DNA from: Streptomyces aculeolatus | GTDB lineage: Bacteria > Actinomycetota > Actinomycetes > Streptomycetales > Streptomycetaceae | NCBI RefSeq assembly: GCF_020400605.1 | Contig: NZ_JAINRD010000040.1 | Location: 1-42,098, forward strand | Length of the DNA: 42,098 nt | Reading direction: 5' to 3' | Shown here: positions 17,772-26,148 of the stretch, one piece after another | Layout of the letters: each line of letters opens with the position of its first letter | How positions within the stretch are numbered: position 1 is the stretch's first letter | Notes under the pieces: model-generated | Seen by the model: only the letters and a program-made list of their open reading frames with translations | Database searches by the model: none | What the model was told of the DNA's origin: nothing | Translations under genes and position numbers: made by a program

Positions 17772-18137
17772 GGGCCCTCCCTGGGGCTGGGGGCGTACGG
17801 AACGCGCGGCGGGGGTGAACGGGCGTGAGCGCGCAGCGTCGAACAGCCCGGGGGACCGGGCCGGCGCTGGGAGCGAACCTCAATTCTCCTCGCCGAACTG
17901 GCCTGCGGCAATGCGGCATTGTCGACAGTTCCATCTTCTCCGGCCGCCGGGCGGCTCCGGCGCGGGCCGTTGGCAGGTCGTGGGCGGGCTGTCGGCGGGC
18001 CGGTTCCTGGCTGCTTCGGGGCCGCTTTTGTGCCGCATTCGTGCCGCTTCGGTCGGCCCCGCCGGTCGCGGCCGGGCCGGTGTCCAACCGGTGTCCAACT
18101 GCCTTTCCGCAGCAATCACCGTGCGTGAGGTGGCTGA
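17772..18137. other. Divergent intergenic region before the RecQ helicase
   Basis: About 370 bp with no supported gene. It contains a GCGGCA direct repeat around 17903-17916 and an 11-bp tandem repeat at 18077-18098. Promoters for both flanking genes are expected here. Confidence 0.45.
18077..18098 (+). repeat. 11-bp perfect tandem direct repeat
   Basis: CCGGTGTCCAA occurs twice in immediate succession, about one helical turn apart, 40-60 bp upstream of the RecQ promoter. Direct repeats at helical spacing are typical of activator-binding sites. Confidence 0.5.
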
Positions 18138-18160
18138 CTGTCGGTGCCATCGGGTTGCAT
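18138..18160 (+). promoter_or_regulatory. PafBC-like promoter of the RecQ helicase gene
   Basis: CTGTCGGTG, an 8-nt spacer and TTGCAT match TTGTCRGTG-N8-TANNNT with one mismatch per box. The -10 hexamer ends 6 nt before the ATG at 18167, so the transcript would be leaderless. DNA-damage induction is predicted. Confidence 0.55.
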
Positions 18161-18166
18161 GGGGGC

Positions 18167-20326
18167 ATGGACGATCAGGAGCTGCGCGCCGAAGCCGACG
18201 CCGTTCTCGCCGGGCTCGTCGGCGACCCCGGCGGCCCGGCCCGGCTGCGGGAGGACCAGTGGCAGGCCGTGGCCGCCCTGGTGCGCGAGCGCCGCCGCGC
18301 TCTGGTGGTGCAGCGCACCGGCTGGGGCAAGTCGGCGGTGTATTTCGTGGCCACGGCGCTGCTGCGGCGCCGTGGCGCGGGACCCACGGTGATCGTCTCG
18401 CCGCTGCTCGCGCTGATGCGCAACCAGGTCGAGGCCGCCGCGCGGGCCGGCATCCGCGCCCGCACGATCAACTCGGCCAACCCGGAGGAGTGGGGCGCCA
18501 TCCACGAGGAGGTCGAGCGCGGGGAGACCGACGTGCTCCTCGTCAGCCCCGAGCGGCTGAACTCCGTGGACTTCCGCGAGCGGCTGCTGCCCGAGCTGGC
18601 CGCCACGACCGGCCTGCTCGTCGTCGACGAGGCGCACTGCATCTCCGACTGGGGCCACGACTTCCGCCCCGACTACCGGCGGCTGCGCGCCATGCTTGCC
18701 GACCTGCCCGCGGGCGTGCCCGTGCTGGCGACGACCGCGACGGCGAACGCGCGCGTGACCGCCGACGTCGCCGAGCAGCTCGGCACCGGCGGCGGAGAAG
18801 CCCTGGTGCTGCGCGGCCCGCTGGACCGGGAGAGCCTGCGGCTCGGCGTGGTCCGGCTGCCCGACGCGGCGCACCGCCTCGCCTGGCTCGCGGAGCACCT
18901 GGGCGAGCTGCCGGGCTCCGGGATCGTCTACGCACTCACCGTCGCCGCCGCCGAGGAAGCCGCCGCGTTCCTGCGGCAGCGCGGCTTCCCCGTCGCCTCG
19001 TACACGGGGCGCACGGAGAACGCCGACCGGCTGCAGGCGGAGGAGGACCTGCTGGCGAACCGGGTCAAGGCGCTGGTCGCGACGTCCGCGCTGGGCATGG
19101 GCTTCGACAAGCCGGACCTCGGCTTCGTCGTCCACCTCGGCTCGCCGTCGTCCCCGATCGCGTACTACCAGCAGGTGGGCCGCGCCGGCCGCGGCGTCGA
19201 CCACGCCGACGTGCTGCTGCTGCCCGGCCGCGAGGACGAGGCCATCTGGCGCTACTTCGCCGACACCGCCTTCCCGCCCGAAGCGCTGGTCCGCCAGACC
19301 CTCGCCGCGCTGGCGGCCGCCGGCCGCCCGCTGTCCGTCCCCGCCCTGGAGGCCGCCGTCGACCTCAGGCGTACGCGGCTGGAGACGATGCTCAAGGTCC
19401 TCGACGTCGACGGGGCGGTCCGGCGGGTCAAGGGCGGCTGGACGGCCACCGGCCGGGAATGGCAGTACGACACCGAGCGGTACGCCTGGGTGGCGCGGCA
19501 GCGCACCGCAGAACAGCAGGCCATGCGGGACTACGTGAGCACGACGGGCTGCCGCATGGAGTTCCTGCGCGGGCAGTTGGACGACGAAGGGGCGGCGCCC
19601 TGCGGACGCTGCGACAACTGCGCCGGCGCGTGGATCGACGCGGGCGTCTCGACCGAGGCACTGACCGGTGCGGAGAAGGAGCTGGACCGGCCGGGGACCG
19701 AGGTCGAGCCGCGCCGCATGTGGCCGACCGGCATGGCAGCGCTCGGCATCGACCTCAAGGGCCGTATCCCGCCCGGCGAGCAGGCCGCCACCGGCCGGGC
19801 CCTCGGGCGGCTCTCCGACATCGGCTGGGGCAACCGGCTGCGGCCGCTCCTCGCGCAGAACGCCCCCGACACGCCCGTCCCCGACGACGTGCTGCGGGCC
19901 GCGGTCGACGTCCTCGCCGACTGGGCGCGCTCCCCGGGCGGCTGGGCGGCGGGCGGGGCGGACGCCCCGGCGCGGCCGGTGGGCGTCGTCGCCGTGCCGT
20001 CCACGACCCGGCCGCTGCTGGTCGACTCGCTCGCCCGGGGAATCGCGACCGTCGGGCGCCTGCCGTACCTCGGCACACTGTCGTACGCGGACCCGGACGG
20101 CGGCCACGCCGCGCGCCGCAGCAACTCGGCACAGCGGCTGGCCACGCTGACCGGCACCTTCACCGTCTCCGGCGACCTCGCCGCCGCACTGGCCGAGACG
20201 CCGGGGCCGGTCCTCCTCGTCGACGACTGCACCGACTCCGGCTGGACCCTCGCCGTCGCGGCCCGGCTGCTGCGCCGGGCCGGCGCCGAGGCGGTGCTGC
20301 CGCTGGTCCTCGCGGCCGGCGGCTGA
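18167..20326 (+). CDS. RecQ-family DNA helicase fused to a phosphoribosyltransferase-like domain
   Basis: A 719-residue protein. The helicase core has Walker A RTGWGKS (50-56), DEAH (154-157, with the RecQ sequence DEAHCISDWGHDFRPDYRRL split across it), TTATAN motif III, YTGRT and ATSALGMGFDKPD. The arginine finger region QQVGRAGR is present. A zinc-binding RecQ-Ct segment follows with Cys near 462 and CGRCDNC near 480-486. The final 110 residues resemble a type I phosphoribosyltransferase: VLLVDDCTDSGWTLAVAARL is the PRPP-loop signature. This fusion is known in actinobacterial RecQ-like proteins, but its role is unclear. The ATG at 18167 is supported by the promoter 6 nt upstream. Confidence 0.9.
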   Translation: MDDQELRAEADAVLAGLVGDPGGPARLREDQWQAVAALVRERRRALVVQRTGWGKSAVYFVATALLRRRGAGPTVIVSPLLALMRNQVEAAARAGIRARTINSANPEEWGAIHEEVERGETDVLLVSPERLNSVDFRERLLPELAATTGLLVVDEAHCISDWGHDFRPDYRRLRAMLADLPAGVPVLATTATANARVTADVAEQLGTGGGEALVLRGPLDRESLRLGVVRLPDAAHRLAWLAEHLGELPGSGIVYALTVAAAEEAAAFLRQRGFPVASYTGRTENADRLQAEEDLLANRVKALVATSALGMGFDKPDLGFVVHLGSPSSPIAYYQQVGRAGRGVDHADVLLLPGREDEAIWRYFADTAFPPEALVRQTLAALAAAGRPLSVPALEAAVDLRRTRLETMLKVLDVDGAVRRVKGGWTATGREWQYDTERYAWVARQRTAEQQAMRDYVSTTGCRMEFLRGQLDDEGAAPCGRCDNCAGAWIDAGVSTEALTGAEKELDRPGTEVEPRRMWPTGMAALGIDLKGRIPPGEQAATGRALGRLSDIGWGNRLRPLLAQNAPDTPVPDDVLRAAVDVLADWARSPGGWAAGGADAPARPVGVVAVPSTTRPLLVDSLARGIATVGRLPYLGTLSYADPDGGHAARRSNSAQRLATLTGTFTVSGDLAAALAETPGPVLLVDDCTDSGWTLAVAARLLRRAGAEAVLPLVLAAGG

Positions 20327-20368
20327 GACGGCGGGGGACCGGCACGGCGGACCCCGGGGCGCGGCGGA

Positions 20369-21238
20369 CTACGGCTTGCGCAGGACGTAGAGGAAGTAGC
20401 CGAGGTGGTCGCGGACGAAGGTGCGGAACAGCGGAATCGACGCGTCCATCGCAGCCGTCGTCTCCAGCCCGTAGCGCTCCCGGATCTCGTCGTGGTGGTC
20501 CCGGTAGAGGACCGTCATGACCTCGGCGTTCATGAGGACGTCGTGGGTCTGGTTCTCCAGCCGGACCAGCTCGAAGCCCGCCTCGCACGCCAGTCGCACC
20601 CCCTCCGCCAGGGGCAGCGGCGGGGGTGACGTCCACACCTGCCGGAAGGTGTCCAACTGCGCGCGCGACGGTTCGCCGCGGCGGGTGAACTCCGTCATCA
20701 GCAACCGCCCGCCGCGCGGCAGCACGCGCCACACCTGGCGCAGTCCGCCCAGACGGTCGGCGATGTGGGCGAAGGAGTCGATCGCCCACGCCACGTCGAA
20801 CGAAGCGTCCTCGTAGGGGAGTTCCAGCACGTCGGCGAGGGCGAACGTCACGCGGTCCGCGAGCGACGCGGCCGTGGCCCGCTCCCGGGCGCGGGCGACC
20901 TGCGTCTCGCTGACGGTGATCCCCGTGACCCGTGCTTCGGTGCGCTCCGCCAGCCGCACGGCGGGGCCGCCGGTGCCGCTGCCGACGTCGAGGACGTGGT
21001 CGGTCGAGCCGGGTGCCAGGGCCTCGATGTAGTAGTCGGTCTGCCGGTCCATCGCCCGGTCGGCCAGTTCCCCGAGGGTGGTCGCGGGAAGGCCCGTCCC
21101 ACCGGCCGACCAGCGGCCCACGTGGATGGCGGACGTGCCCTGCGTCAGGTCGTACAGCGGGCCGAACCTGTCGTATGCGGAGCCGACCTCCTCCGGCGAC
21201 GGGGGAGCGAGGTTGCTGTCGTGCGCGTCGGATGCCAT
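20369..21238 (-). CDS. SAM-dependent methyltransferase, RebM-like class
   Basis: A 289-residue methyltransferase of the type that methylates sugars and secondary metabolites (RebM/GrsM-like). Motif I is VLDVGSGTGGPAVRLAE, then GITVSETQVARARERA and the acidic adenine loop FALADVLELPYED. The motif AIDSFAHIAD precedes the C-terminal cap. Such proteins act on natural products, amines or sterol-like compounds; the substrate is not predictable. The start at 21238 gives MASDAHDSN with AAGGGG upstream. It is convergent with the RecQ gene. No biosynthetic genes lie nearby. Confidence 0.88.
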   Translation of the reverse strand: MASDAHDSNLAPPSPEEVGSAYDRFGPLYDLTQGTSAIHVGRWSAGGTGLPATTLGELADRAMDRQTDYYIEALAPGSTDHVLDVGSGTGGPAVRLAERTEARVTGITVSETQVARARERATAASLADRVTFALADVLELPYEDASFDVAWAIDSFAHIADRLGGLRQVWRVLPRGGRLLMTEFTRRGEPSRAQLDTFRQVWTSPPPLPLAEGVRLACEAGFELVRLENQTHDVLMNAEVMTVLYRDHHDEIRERYGLETTAAMDASIPLFRTFVRDHLGYFLYVLRKP

Positions 21239-21320
21239 GGCGCGTTGCCCCTTCGTGTCGGCGTACGTCGCCTTCCTCGCGTCACCGTAGAGGCCGCCCG
21301 GGCGCCGCGCCCGAACCGAA

Positions 21321-21344
21321 CCGGCCAACCCGCGGGTTGGCCGG
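21321..21344. promoter_or_regulatory. Perfect 24-bp palindrome between divergent genes
   Basis: CCGGCCAACCCG followed directly by its reverse complement CGGGTTGGCCGG, with no spacer. It lies 83 bp upstream of the methyltransferase start and 92 bp upstream of the DUF4192 gene, the expected place for an operator acting on both. No matching regulator is recognisable beside it. Confidence 0.6.
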
Positions 21345-21387
21345 ATTCCCCAGGTCCGGGAGGGTGATGGCATGGCCCGGTCAGGGG

Positions 21388-21396
21388 TTGTCCACA
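21388..21396 (+). promoter_or_regulatory. Consensus actinobacterial DnaA box
   Basis: TTGTCCACA is the preferred streptomycete DnaA box. A single copy lies about 40 bp upstream of the DUF4192 gene. There is no cluster, so it is not an origin. Confidence 0.35.
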
Positions 21397-21435
21397 GGGG
21401 TCGCGAATCTCCCGGCGACACGAAACCCTCGTGCC

Positions 21436-22734
21436 ATGACATCGCACAACGAAACGCAGGTCGTGCTGGGCAGCCCCGCGGAGCTGGCGGACGCCCTGCC
21501 GTACCTGATGGGTTTCCACCCGGACGACAGCGTCGTCCTCGCCGCGCTGCACGGGGAGCGGGGGCGGTTCGGCGGCCGGCTGCGGCTCGGCATCCCGCCG
21601 GACCGCGACGGCTGGCCGGACGTGGCCGCGCAGCTCGCGGAATGCCTCATCGACGGCAGCGCGAAGCGGGGCGACAAACCGGACGGCATCGTCGTCTTCC
21701 TCTGCCAGGACCCCGGAGCGGGCGAGCAGCCGCGGGAGGTGATGGAGCGGCTGCGGCCGTTCGCCCAGCGCCTCCGCGTCGCCTGCGGGCGCCTGGAGGT
21801 GCCGGTGGTGGAGGCGTTGTGCATCTCCGCGGGACGCTTCTGGTCCTACCTCTGCCCGGATGAGCGCTGCTGCCCGCCGCAGGGCACGGAGCTGGCCCCG
21901 CCCGGCAGCTCCGCCATGGCGGCCGCCGCGGCCTACGCGGGAGTGCAGCGGCCCGGATCGCTGCGCGCGATCGCGGGCAGGCTCGCGCCCCGGCACCCGG
22001 ACGCGGACCGGCAGACGCGCGCGCTCGACGCGGCCGGCGGCGCGCTCGTGCCGCGGATCCTGGAGCAGGCCGGCCGCGAGACCGTGCGCGCCGAGACCGT
22101 GGCGCTCACCGACCGGCTGATCGCCCGGTTCACCGCTGCTCCGCCGCCCGCGGGGGAGGCGGCGGCGGACACCGACGCGCGGGACGACGCGCTGCTCACC
22201 GACGACGAGTGCGCCGCCCTCGTCGTCGGCCTCCAGGACCGGCTCACCCGCGACCGCGCCGCCGAGCGGATGGAGGGAACGGAAGCGACGGGCGCGCTGC
22301 GGCTGTGGCGGGCGCTGGCGCGCCGCTGCGTCGGTGCGTATGTCGAGCACGCCGCGGCGCCGCTGTCGCTCGCCGGCTGGGTGGCCTGGTCGAGCGGCGA
22401 CGAGGCGGCGGCCAGGGTCGCCTTCGGCTGCGCGCTGGAGTCCGACCCGGAGTACCTGTTCGCGCGGCTGCTCCACCAGGCGGTCAACGAGGGCCTGGAC
22501 CCGGAGCCGTTGCGGCGCTCCCTGCGCCGGCAGCGCCGCGCCGAGGAGGCCGCCCAGCCGGTGCAGCCCGCGCTGCCGGGGTCGCTGCCGTCCGCGGCGG
22601 CGCCGGCCGGGCCGCGGGCGCGGCCGCTGTGCCTGCCGCCGGCGCAGCCGTCGAACCGCGGCTCCCGCCGACCGCCCGGCCGCCGCACGTCGCGCCGCAC
22701 CGCCCGGCGCCGCGACGTGCGGAGCAAGGAGTAG
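21436..22734 (+). CDS. DUF4192 domain protein
   Basis: A 432-residue actinobacterial DUF4192 protein. The start, QVVLGSPAELADALPYLMGF, is followed by HPDDSVVLAAL, the family hallmark. Cys residues occur in a CPDERCCPP segment around residue 143-150, possibly a metal site. The tail of 80 residues is rich in Arg, Ser, Pro and Ala and probably disordered. Function is unknown. The ATG at 21436 lacks a clear ribosome binding site, and the palindrome and DnaA box lie upstream. It is transcribed away from the methyltransferase gene. Confidence 0.88.
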   Translation: MTSHNETQVVLGSPAELADALPYLMGFHPDDSVVLAALHGERGRFGGRLRLGIPPDRDGWPDVAAQLAECLIDGSAKRGDKPDGIVVFLCQDPGAGEQPREVMERLRPFAQRLRVACGRLEVPVVEALCISAGRFWSYLCPDERCCPPQGTELAPPGSSAMAAAAAYAGVQRPGSLRAIAGRLAPRHPDADRQTRALDAAGGALVPRILEQAGRETVRAETVALTDRLIARFTAAPPPAGEAAADTDARDDALLTDDECAALVVGLQDRLTRDRAAERMEGTEATGALRLWRALARRCVGAYVEHAAAPLSLAGWVAWSSGDEAAARVAFGCALESDPEYLFARLLHQAVNEGLDPEPLRRSLRRQRRAEEAAQPVQPALPGSLPSAAAPAGPRARPLCLPPAQPSNRGSRRPPGRRTSRRTARRRDVRSKE

Positions 22735-22866
22735 CGATGGCGGGATGAGAGAGCGGTACGGGCAGCCGCGGGTCCTGCGGCGTGACCTGGAGGGGCCCGG
22801 GGGCGTTCTCACGGCGGCGGCCGGTCGCCGCCTCGTCCGTCCACGGCTTCCCGAGAGGACTGCCGC

Positions 22867-25113
22867 GTGTCTCCCAACCTCAAGCCGCCGCACCAGCGGC
22901 CACCCGTCCCGAGCCCCGCGCACGACGCGCTCGTCTGCGTCGCCATGCCGGCGTTCGCCGTCTCCGCCCGCCACGGCCAGCTCGACGGCCACGGACTCGA
23001 AGGGTTCTACCGGGCGGGGCGCCGGCTGGTCGGGCGGCTGCGGCTGAGGGTGGGCGGCGTCGAGCCGCTGCCCGTGCAGGGGCGGCCCGCGGGGGCGGAC
23101 CGGGTGCGCTTCGTGGGCACCGTGCGCACCGGCGCGGAGTCGGGGCCGGACCCCGCCGTGGTCGTGGAGCGGGTGCGGCACGCCGCCGGCGTCGAGCGCA
23201 TCACGCTGCACAGCAGCGCCACGCGCGTGCTGCGGCTGACGCTGGAGGCCGAGCTGGGCACGGACCTGGCCGAGCTGGGCGCGGTGGCCGCCGGCCACGA
23301 CCGCCGCGAAGTCCCGGCCAGCGTCCATGAGTCGGGCCTGCGCTGGCGCCCGCTCCCGGCCTCCGCGGACGCCGGCCGGGAACCGGACACCGGCCCCGGG
23401 GACGGCGGGGGAGCGGGAACAGCCACCGCGGACCCGGCCCGCGGCGGCACCGCACACGTCGGCGGCGCGACCGGCGGCGGTACGCGCGGCACGGAAGCAA
23501 ACGGCGGAGGGGGAGGGGGCGGGGGCGGGACCCCCGGAGTGGGGGCGCTGGTGAGTGCGGAGCCGCCGCCCGACGACGTGATCGCCGCGGCCGGGCTGCT
23601 GCGGTGGCAGCTGGAGTTGGCCCCTGGCGGGTCGCGCACGCTGGAGTTGCGGATCGGCACGGACCAGGCCGGGCCGCGGGAGCTGCCTCCCGTGCCGTGG
23701 TCCCCGGCGGCCGCCGCGGCCGGCGACGACCCGGGGGTCGCCCCGCTGCTGGACACCGCCCTCGACGACCTGCGGACCCTGCTGCTGCGTGACCCCGCGG
23801 AGCCGGCCGACCTCCACCTCGTCGCCGGGGTGCCGTGGCGCTGCGCGCTGGCTCCCGCCGACGCGCTCTGGGCCGCCCGCATGCTCCTTCCGCTGGGTAC
23901 GCGGCTGGCCGCCGGCACCCTGCGTGCCGTCGCCCGCACCTGGCCGGCGGCCCCCGCCGCGGAGGCTCCCGGCCCCGGCCGGCTGCCCGGCACCCTGCGG
24001 GACTCCGGCCCTCATCTGCCCCCGGCCGCCACGGGGGTCGAGGCCACCCTCCTCTTCCCCGCCGTGCTCGCGGAGGCCCGCCACTGGGGGCTGCCGGAGC
24101 GGGACCTCGACGGGCTGCTGCCCGCCGCCGAGCGCTGCCTCGCCTGGCTGCGCGCCGCCGCGGACGGCCGCGGCTACGTCCCCGACCCCGCCCCCGGCGG
24201 CCCGTACCGCTGCGAGACCCAGGCCCACGCCCACCGCGCCGCGCTCCTCGGCGCCGAACTCCTCGACGCCTGCGGCCGCACCGGTGCCGCCGAGTGGCGG
24301 CAGTGGGCCGCCGGGCTGCGCGAGCGCTTCCGCGCCGACTTCTGGACGGATGACGTCTCCGGCGGCAGGCCCGCGGCGGCGCTCTCCCCCGACGGCCGTC
24401 CGCTCACCCACCTGGGCAGCCCCGCCGCGCACCTCCTGCCCGCCATGGCGGACGTCCTCGTCGGCGCCCCCGGCCCCGCAGCACCCCCCGGCCCCGGCCC
24501 CGCCGACGCCACCGCCACCGGCGACCCCGCCGGCCACCCGGCCGCCGACAGCGCGCCCGGCCTCCTCGACAAGGCGCAGACGGGCCAGCTGGCCCGCCTC
24601 CTCGGCGGCCCCGCCCTCGACTCCGGCTGGGGCCTGCGCAGCCTCGGCGCCGCCGAGCCCGGCTTCAACCCGTTCGGCCACCGCGCCGGCGCCGTCCACG
24701 TCCACGAGACCGCGGCCGCCGTCACCGGCCTCTTCACCGCCGGGTACGAGAAGGAGGCCGGTGCCCTCCTGCGCGGACTCCTGGACGCCGCCGGCCACTT
24801 CGGCCACCGCCTCCCCGAGATGTACGCGGGCGACCAGCGCACCGCGGGCGGCGCCCCGCTTCCGCACCCGGCCGCCTGCCGCCCGTCCGCCGTCGCGGCC
24901 GCCGCTGCCGTGCACGTTCTCACCGCGCTCGCCGGCGTCGTCCCCGACGTCCCGGCCGGCACGGTCTCCGCCCGCCCGCCGAGCACCGCCCCGCTGGGCG
25001 CGGTGCAGCTCACGGGCTGGCGGCTGGCCGGCGAGCCCTTCGCCGTACGGGTCAGCCGCCTCGGTCTGGCCGTCGTGGAAGAGGCCGCCCCCGGGCTCCA
25101 ACTCGGTTCCTGA
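22867..25113 (+). CDS. Glycogen-debranching N-terminal domain protein
   Basis: A 748-residue protein with an N-terminal beta-rich domain typical of bacterial glycogen-debranching relatives (AHDALVCVAMPAFAVSARHG, VERVRHAAGVERITLHSSAT). A low-complexity linker contains a run of 10 glycines near residue 216-225. The C-terminal half is an (alpha/alpha)6-barrel-like region: PWRCALAPADALWAARMLLP, YRCETQAHAHRAAL, LDSGWGLRSLG, GHRLPEMYAGDQRT. The recognisable catalytic acids in such barrels are DALW and PEMY. Trehalose or glycogen metabolism is the usual context, but none is adjacent. The GTG at 22867 has GAGAGGA upstream. The NrtR-type gene follows. Confidence 0.8.
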   Translation: MSPNLKPPHQRPPVPSPAHDALVCVAMPAFAVSARHGQLDGHGLEGFYRAGRRLVGRLRLRVGGVEPLPVQGRPAGADRVRFVGTVRTGAESGPDPAVVVERVRHAAGVERITLHSSATRVLRLTLEAELGTDLAELGAVAAGHDRREVPASVHESGLRWRPLPASADAGREPDTGPGDGGGAGTATADPARGGTAHVGGATGGGTRGTEANGGGGGGGGGTPGVGALVSAEPPPDDVIAAAGLLRWQLELAPGGSRTLELRIGTDQAGPRELPPVPWSPAAAAAGDDPGVAPLLDTALDDLRTLLLRDPAEPADLHLVAGVPWRCALAPADALWAARMLLPLGTRLAAGTLRAVARTWPAAPAAEAPGPGRLPGTLRDSGPHLPPAATGVEATLLFPAVLAEARHWGLPERDLDGLLPAAERCLAWLRAAADGRGYVPDPAPGGPYRCETQAHAHRAALLGAELLDACGRTGAAEWRQWAAGLRERFRADFWTDDVSGGRPAAALSPDGRPLTHLGSPAAHLLPAMADVLVGAPGPAAPPGPGPADATATGDPAGHPAADSAPGLLDKAQTGQLARLLGGPALDSGWGLRSLGAAEPGFNPFGHRAGAVHVHETAAAVTGLFTAGYEKEAGALLRGLLDAAGHFGHRLPEMYAGDQRTAGGAPLPHPAACRPSAVAAAAAVHVLTALAGVVPDVPAGTVSARPPSTAPLGAVQLTGWRLAGEPFAVRVSRLGLAVVEEAAPGLQLGS

Positions 25114-25157
25114 ACAGCCGCCCCCGTCCGTCCGGCCCGTCTCCCGTGAAGTCCTGA

Positions 25158-25182
25158 TTATCGTCAGGCAGACGACTAAGAT
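25158..25182 (+). promoter_or_regulatory. Putative NrtR operator overlapping its -10 element
   Basis: TCGTC-AGGCA-GACGA (25161-25175) is an inverted repeat with TA pairs at its edges, directly followed by TAAGAT (25177-25182), a -10 hexamer 7 nt before the ATG at 25190. A bound regulator would prevent its own transcription. The repeat is short, so binding needs testing. Confidence 0.5.
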
Positions 25183-25189
25183 CCCCGCC

Positions 25190-25945
25190 ATGCCCCCCTA
25201 CGAGCCGTCCGCCTACCCGCCGTTCGCCGTGACCGTCGACCTGGTCGTGCTCACCGTGCGCCGGCACGCTCTGAGCGCCCTGATCGTCCGCCGCGGCGAG
25301 GCCCCCTTCCAGGGCCGGTGGGCGCTGCCCGGCGGCTTCGTACGCGAGGAGGAGGACCTGAGCGAGGCGGCAGCCCGCGAACTCGCCGAGGAGACCGGCC
25401 TGCACGCGCACGGCCCGGTGGAGGAGGACACTCCCGCGCACGCCGCGCACCTCGAACAGCTCGCCACCTACGGCGATCCCAAGCGCGACCCGCGGATGCG
25501 CGTGGTGAGCGTCGCCCACCTGGTGCTGGCCCCGGACCTCCCCGCGCCGCGCCCCGGCGGCGACGTCGGCGGCGCCCGCTGGGCACCCGTCGAGACCCTC
25601 GTCGGGCCCGCAGACGACGACGAGGAGCACCCGCCGCTGGCCTTCGACCACCGCCGGATCCTGGCCGACGGCGTGGAGCGGGCCCGGTCGAAGATCGAGT
25701 ACTCGTCGCTGGCCACGGCGTTCTGCCCGCAGGAGTTCACGGTCGGGGAGCTGCGCCGGGTCTACGAGGCGGTGTGGGGTGTCGCCCTCGACCCGCGCAA
25801 CTTCCACCGCAAGGTCACCGGCACCCCCGGCTTCCTGCTGCCCACCGGTGGCACGACCACCCGCCAGGGCGGCCGTCCCGCGCAGCTCTTCCAGGCCGGC
25901 GGCGCCACGATCCTCAACCCCCCGATGCTGCGCCCCGAGGTCTGA
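25190..25945 (+). CDS. NrtR-type Nudix transcriptional regulator
   Basis: A 251-residue protein with a Nudix-fold N-terminus (VDLVVLTVRRHALSALIVRR then GRWALPGGFVREEEDLSEAA) followed by a winged helix (FTVGELRRVYEAVWG, DPRNFHRKVTGTPGFL). This domain pair defines NrtR, which binds ADP-ribose derivatives and controls NAD genes in other bacteria. The Nudix box has GGFVREEEDLSEAAARELAEETGL, here split by the linker: GG, EAAARELAEETG are present, so catalysis is possible. The gene appears leaderless. Neighbours do not include NAD biosynthesis genes, so the regulon is unknown. Confidence 0.87.
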   Translation: MPPYEPSAYPPFAVTVDLVVLTVRRHALSALIVRRGEAPFQGRWALPGGFVREEEDLSEAAARELAEETGLHAHGPVEEDTPAHAAHLEQLATYGDPKRDPRMRVVSVAHLVLAPDLPAPRPGGDVGGARWAPVETLVGPADDDEEHPPLAFDHRRILADGVERARSKIEYSSLATAFCPQEFTVGELRRVYEAVWGVALDPRNFHRKVTGTPGFLLPTGGTTTRQGGRPAQLFQAGGATILNPPMLRPEV

Positions 25946-26026
25946 CCGCCGCGCTCGCGTCCCCTCGCCACCTCCTCTCCCGGGCAGGCGGTTCGGGGCA
26001 GTCCGCCAGGTGCGCACGTCCGGACA

Positions 26027-26037
26027 TACGAGTCGTA
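26027..26037. promoter_or_regulatory. Short palindrome upstream of the ABC fusion gene
   Basis: TACGA-G-TCGTA within 200 bp of non-coding DNA between the NrtR-type gene and the ABC gene. Possible operator. Confidence 0.25.
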
Positions 26038-26148
26038 CGAGCACACATCCGCGACGCCGCACCGCGCCCCGAGTGAAATCCCGCGCCCGGCGCACCTCCT
26101 GCGCAATCATCCCTATATGTCGGATATCAACCGATTTCGGGAGGTGCG

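Noticed and set aside
21388..21396. Replication origin
   Set aside because: Only a single DnaA box is present, without a cluster or dnaA/dnaN neighbours.
21145..25191. 1,348-codon minus-strand open frame
   Set aside because: It is antisense to the DUF4192 and debranching-like genes and crosses their intergenic region. Composition is that of a GC-rich shadow frame.
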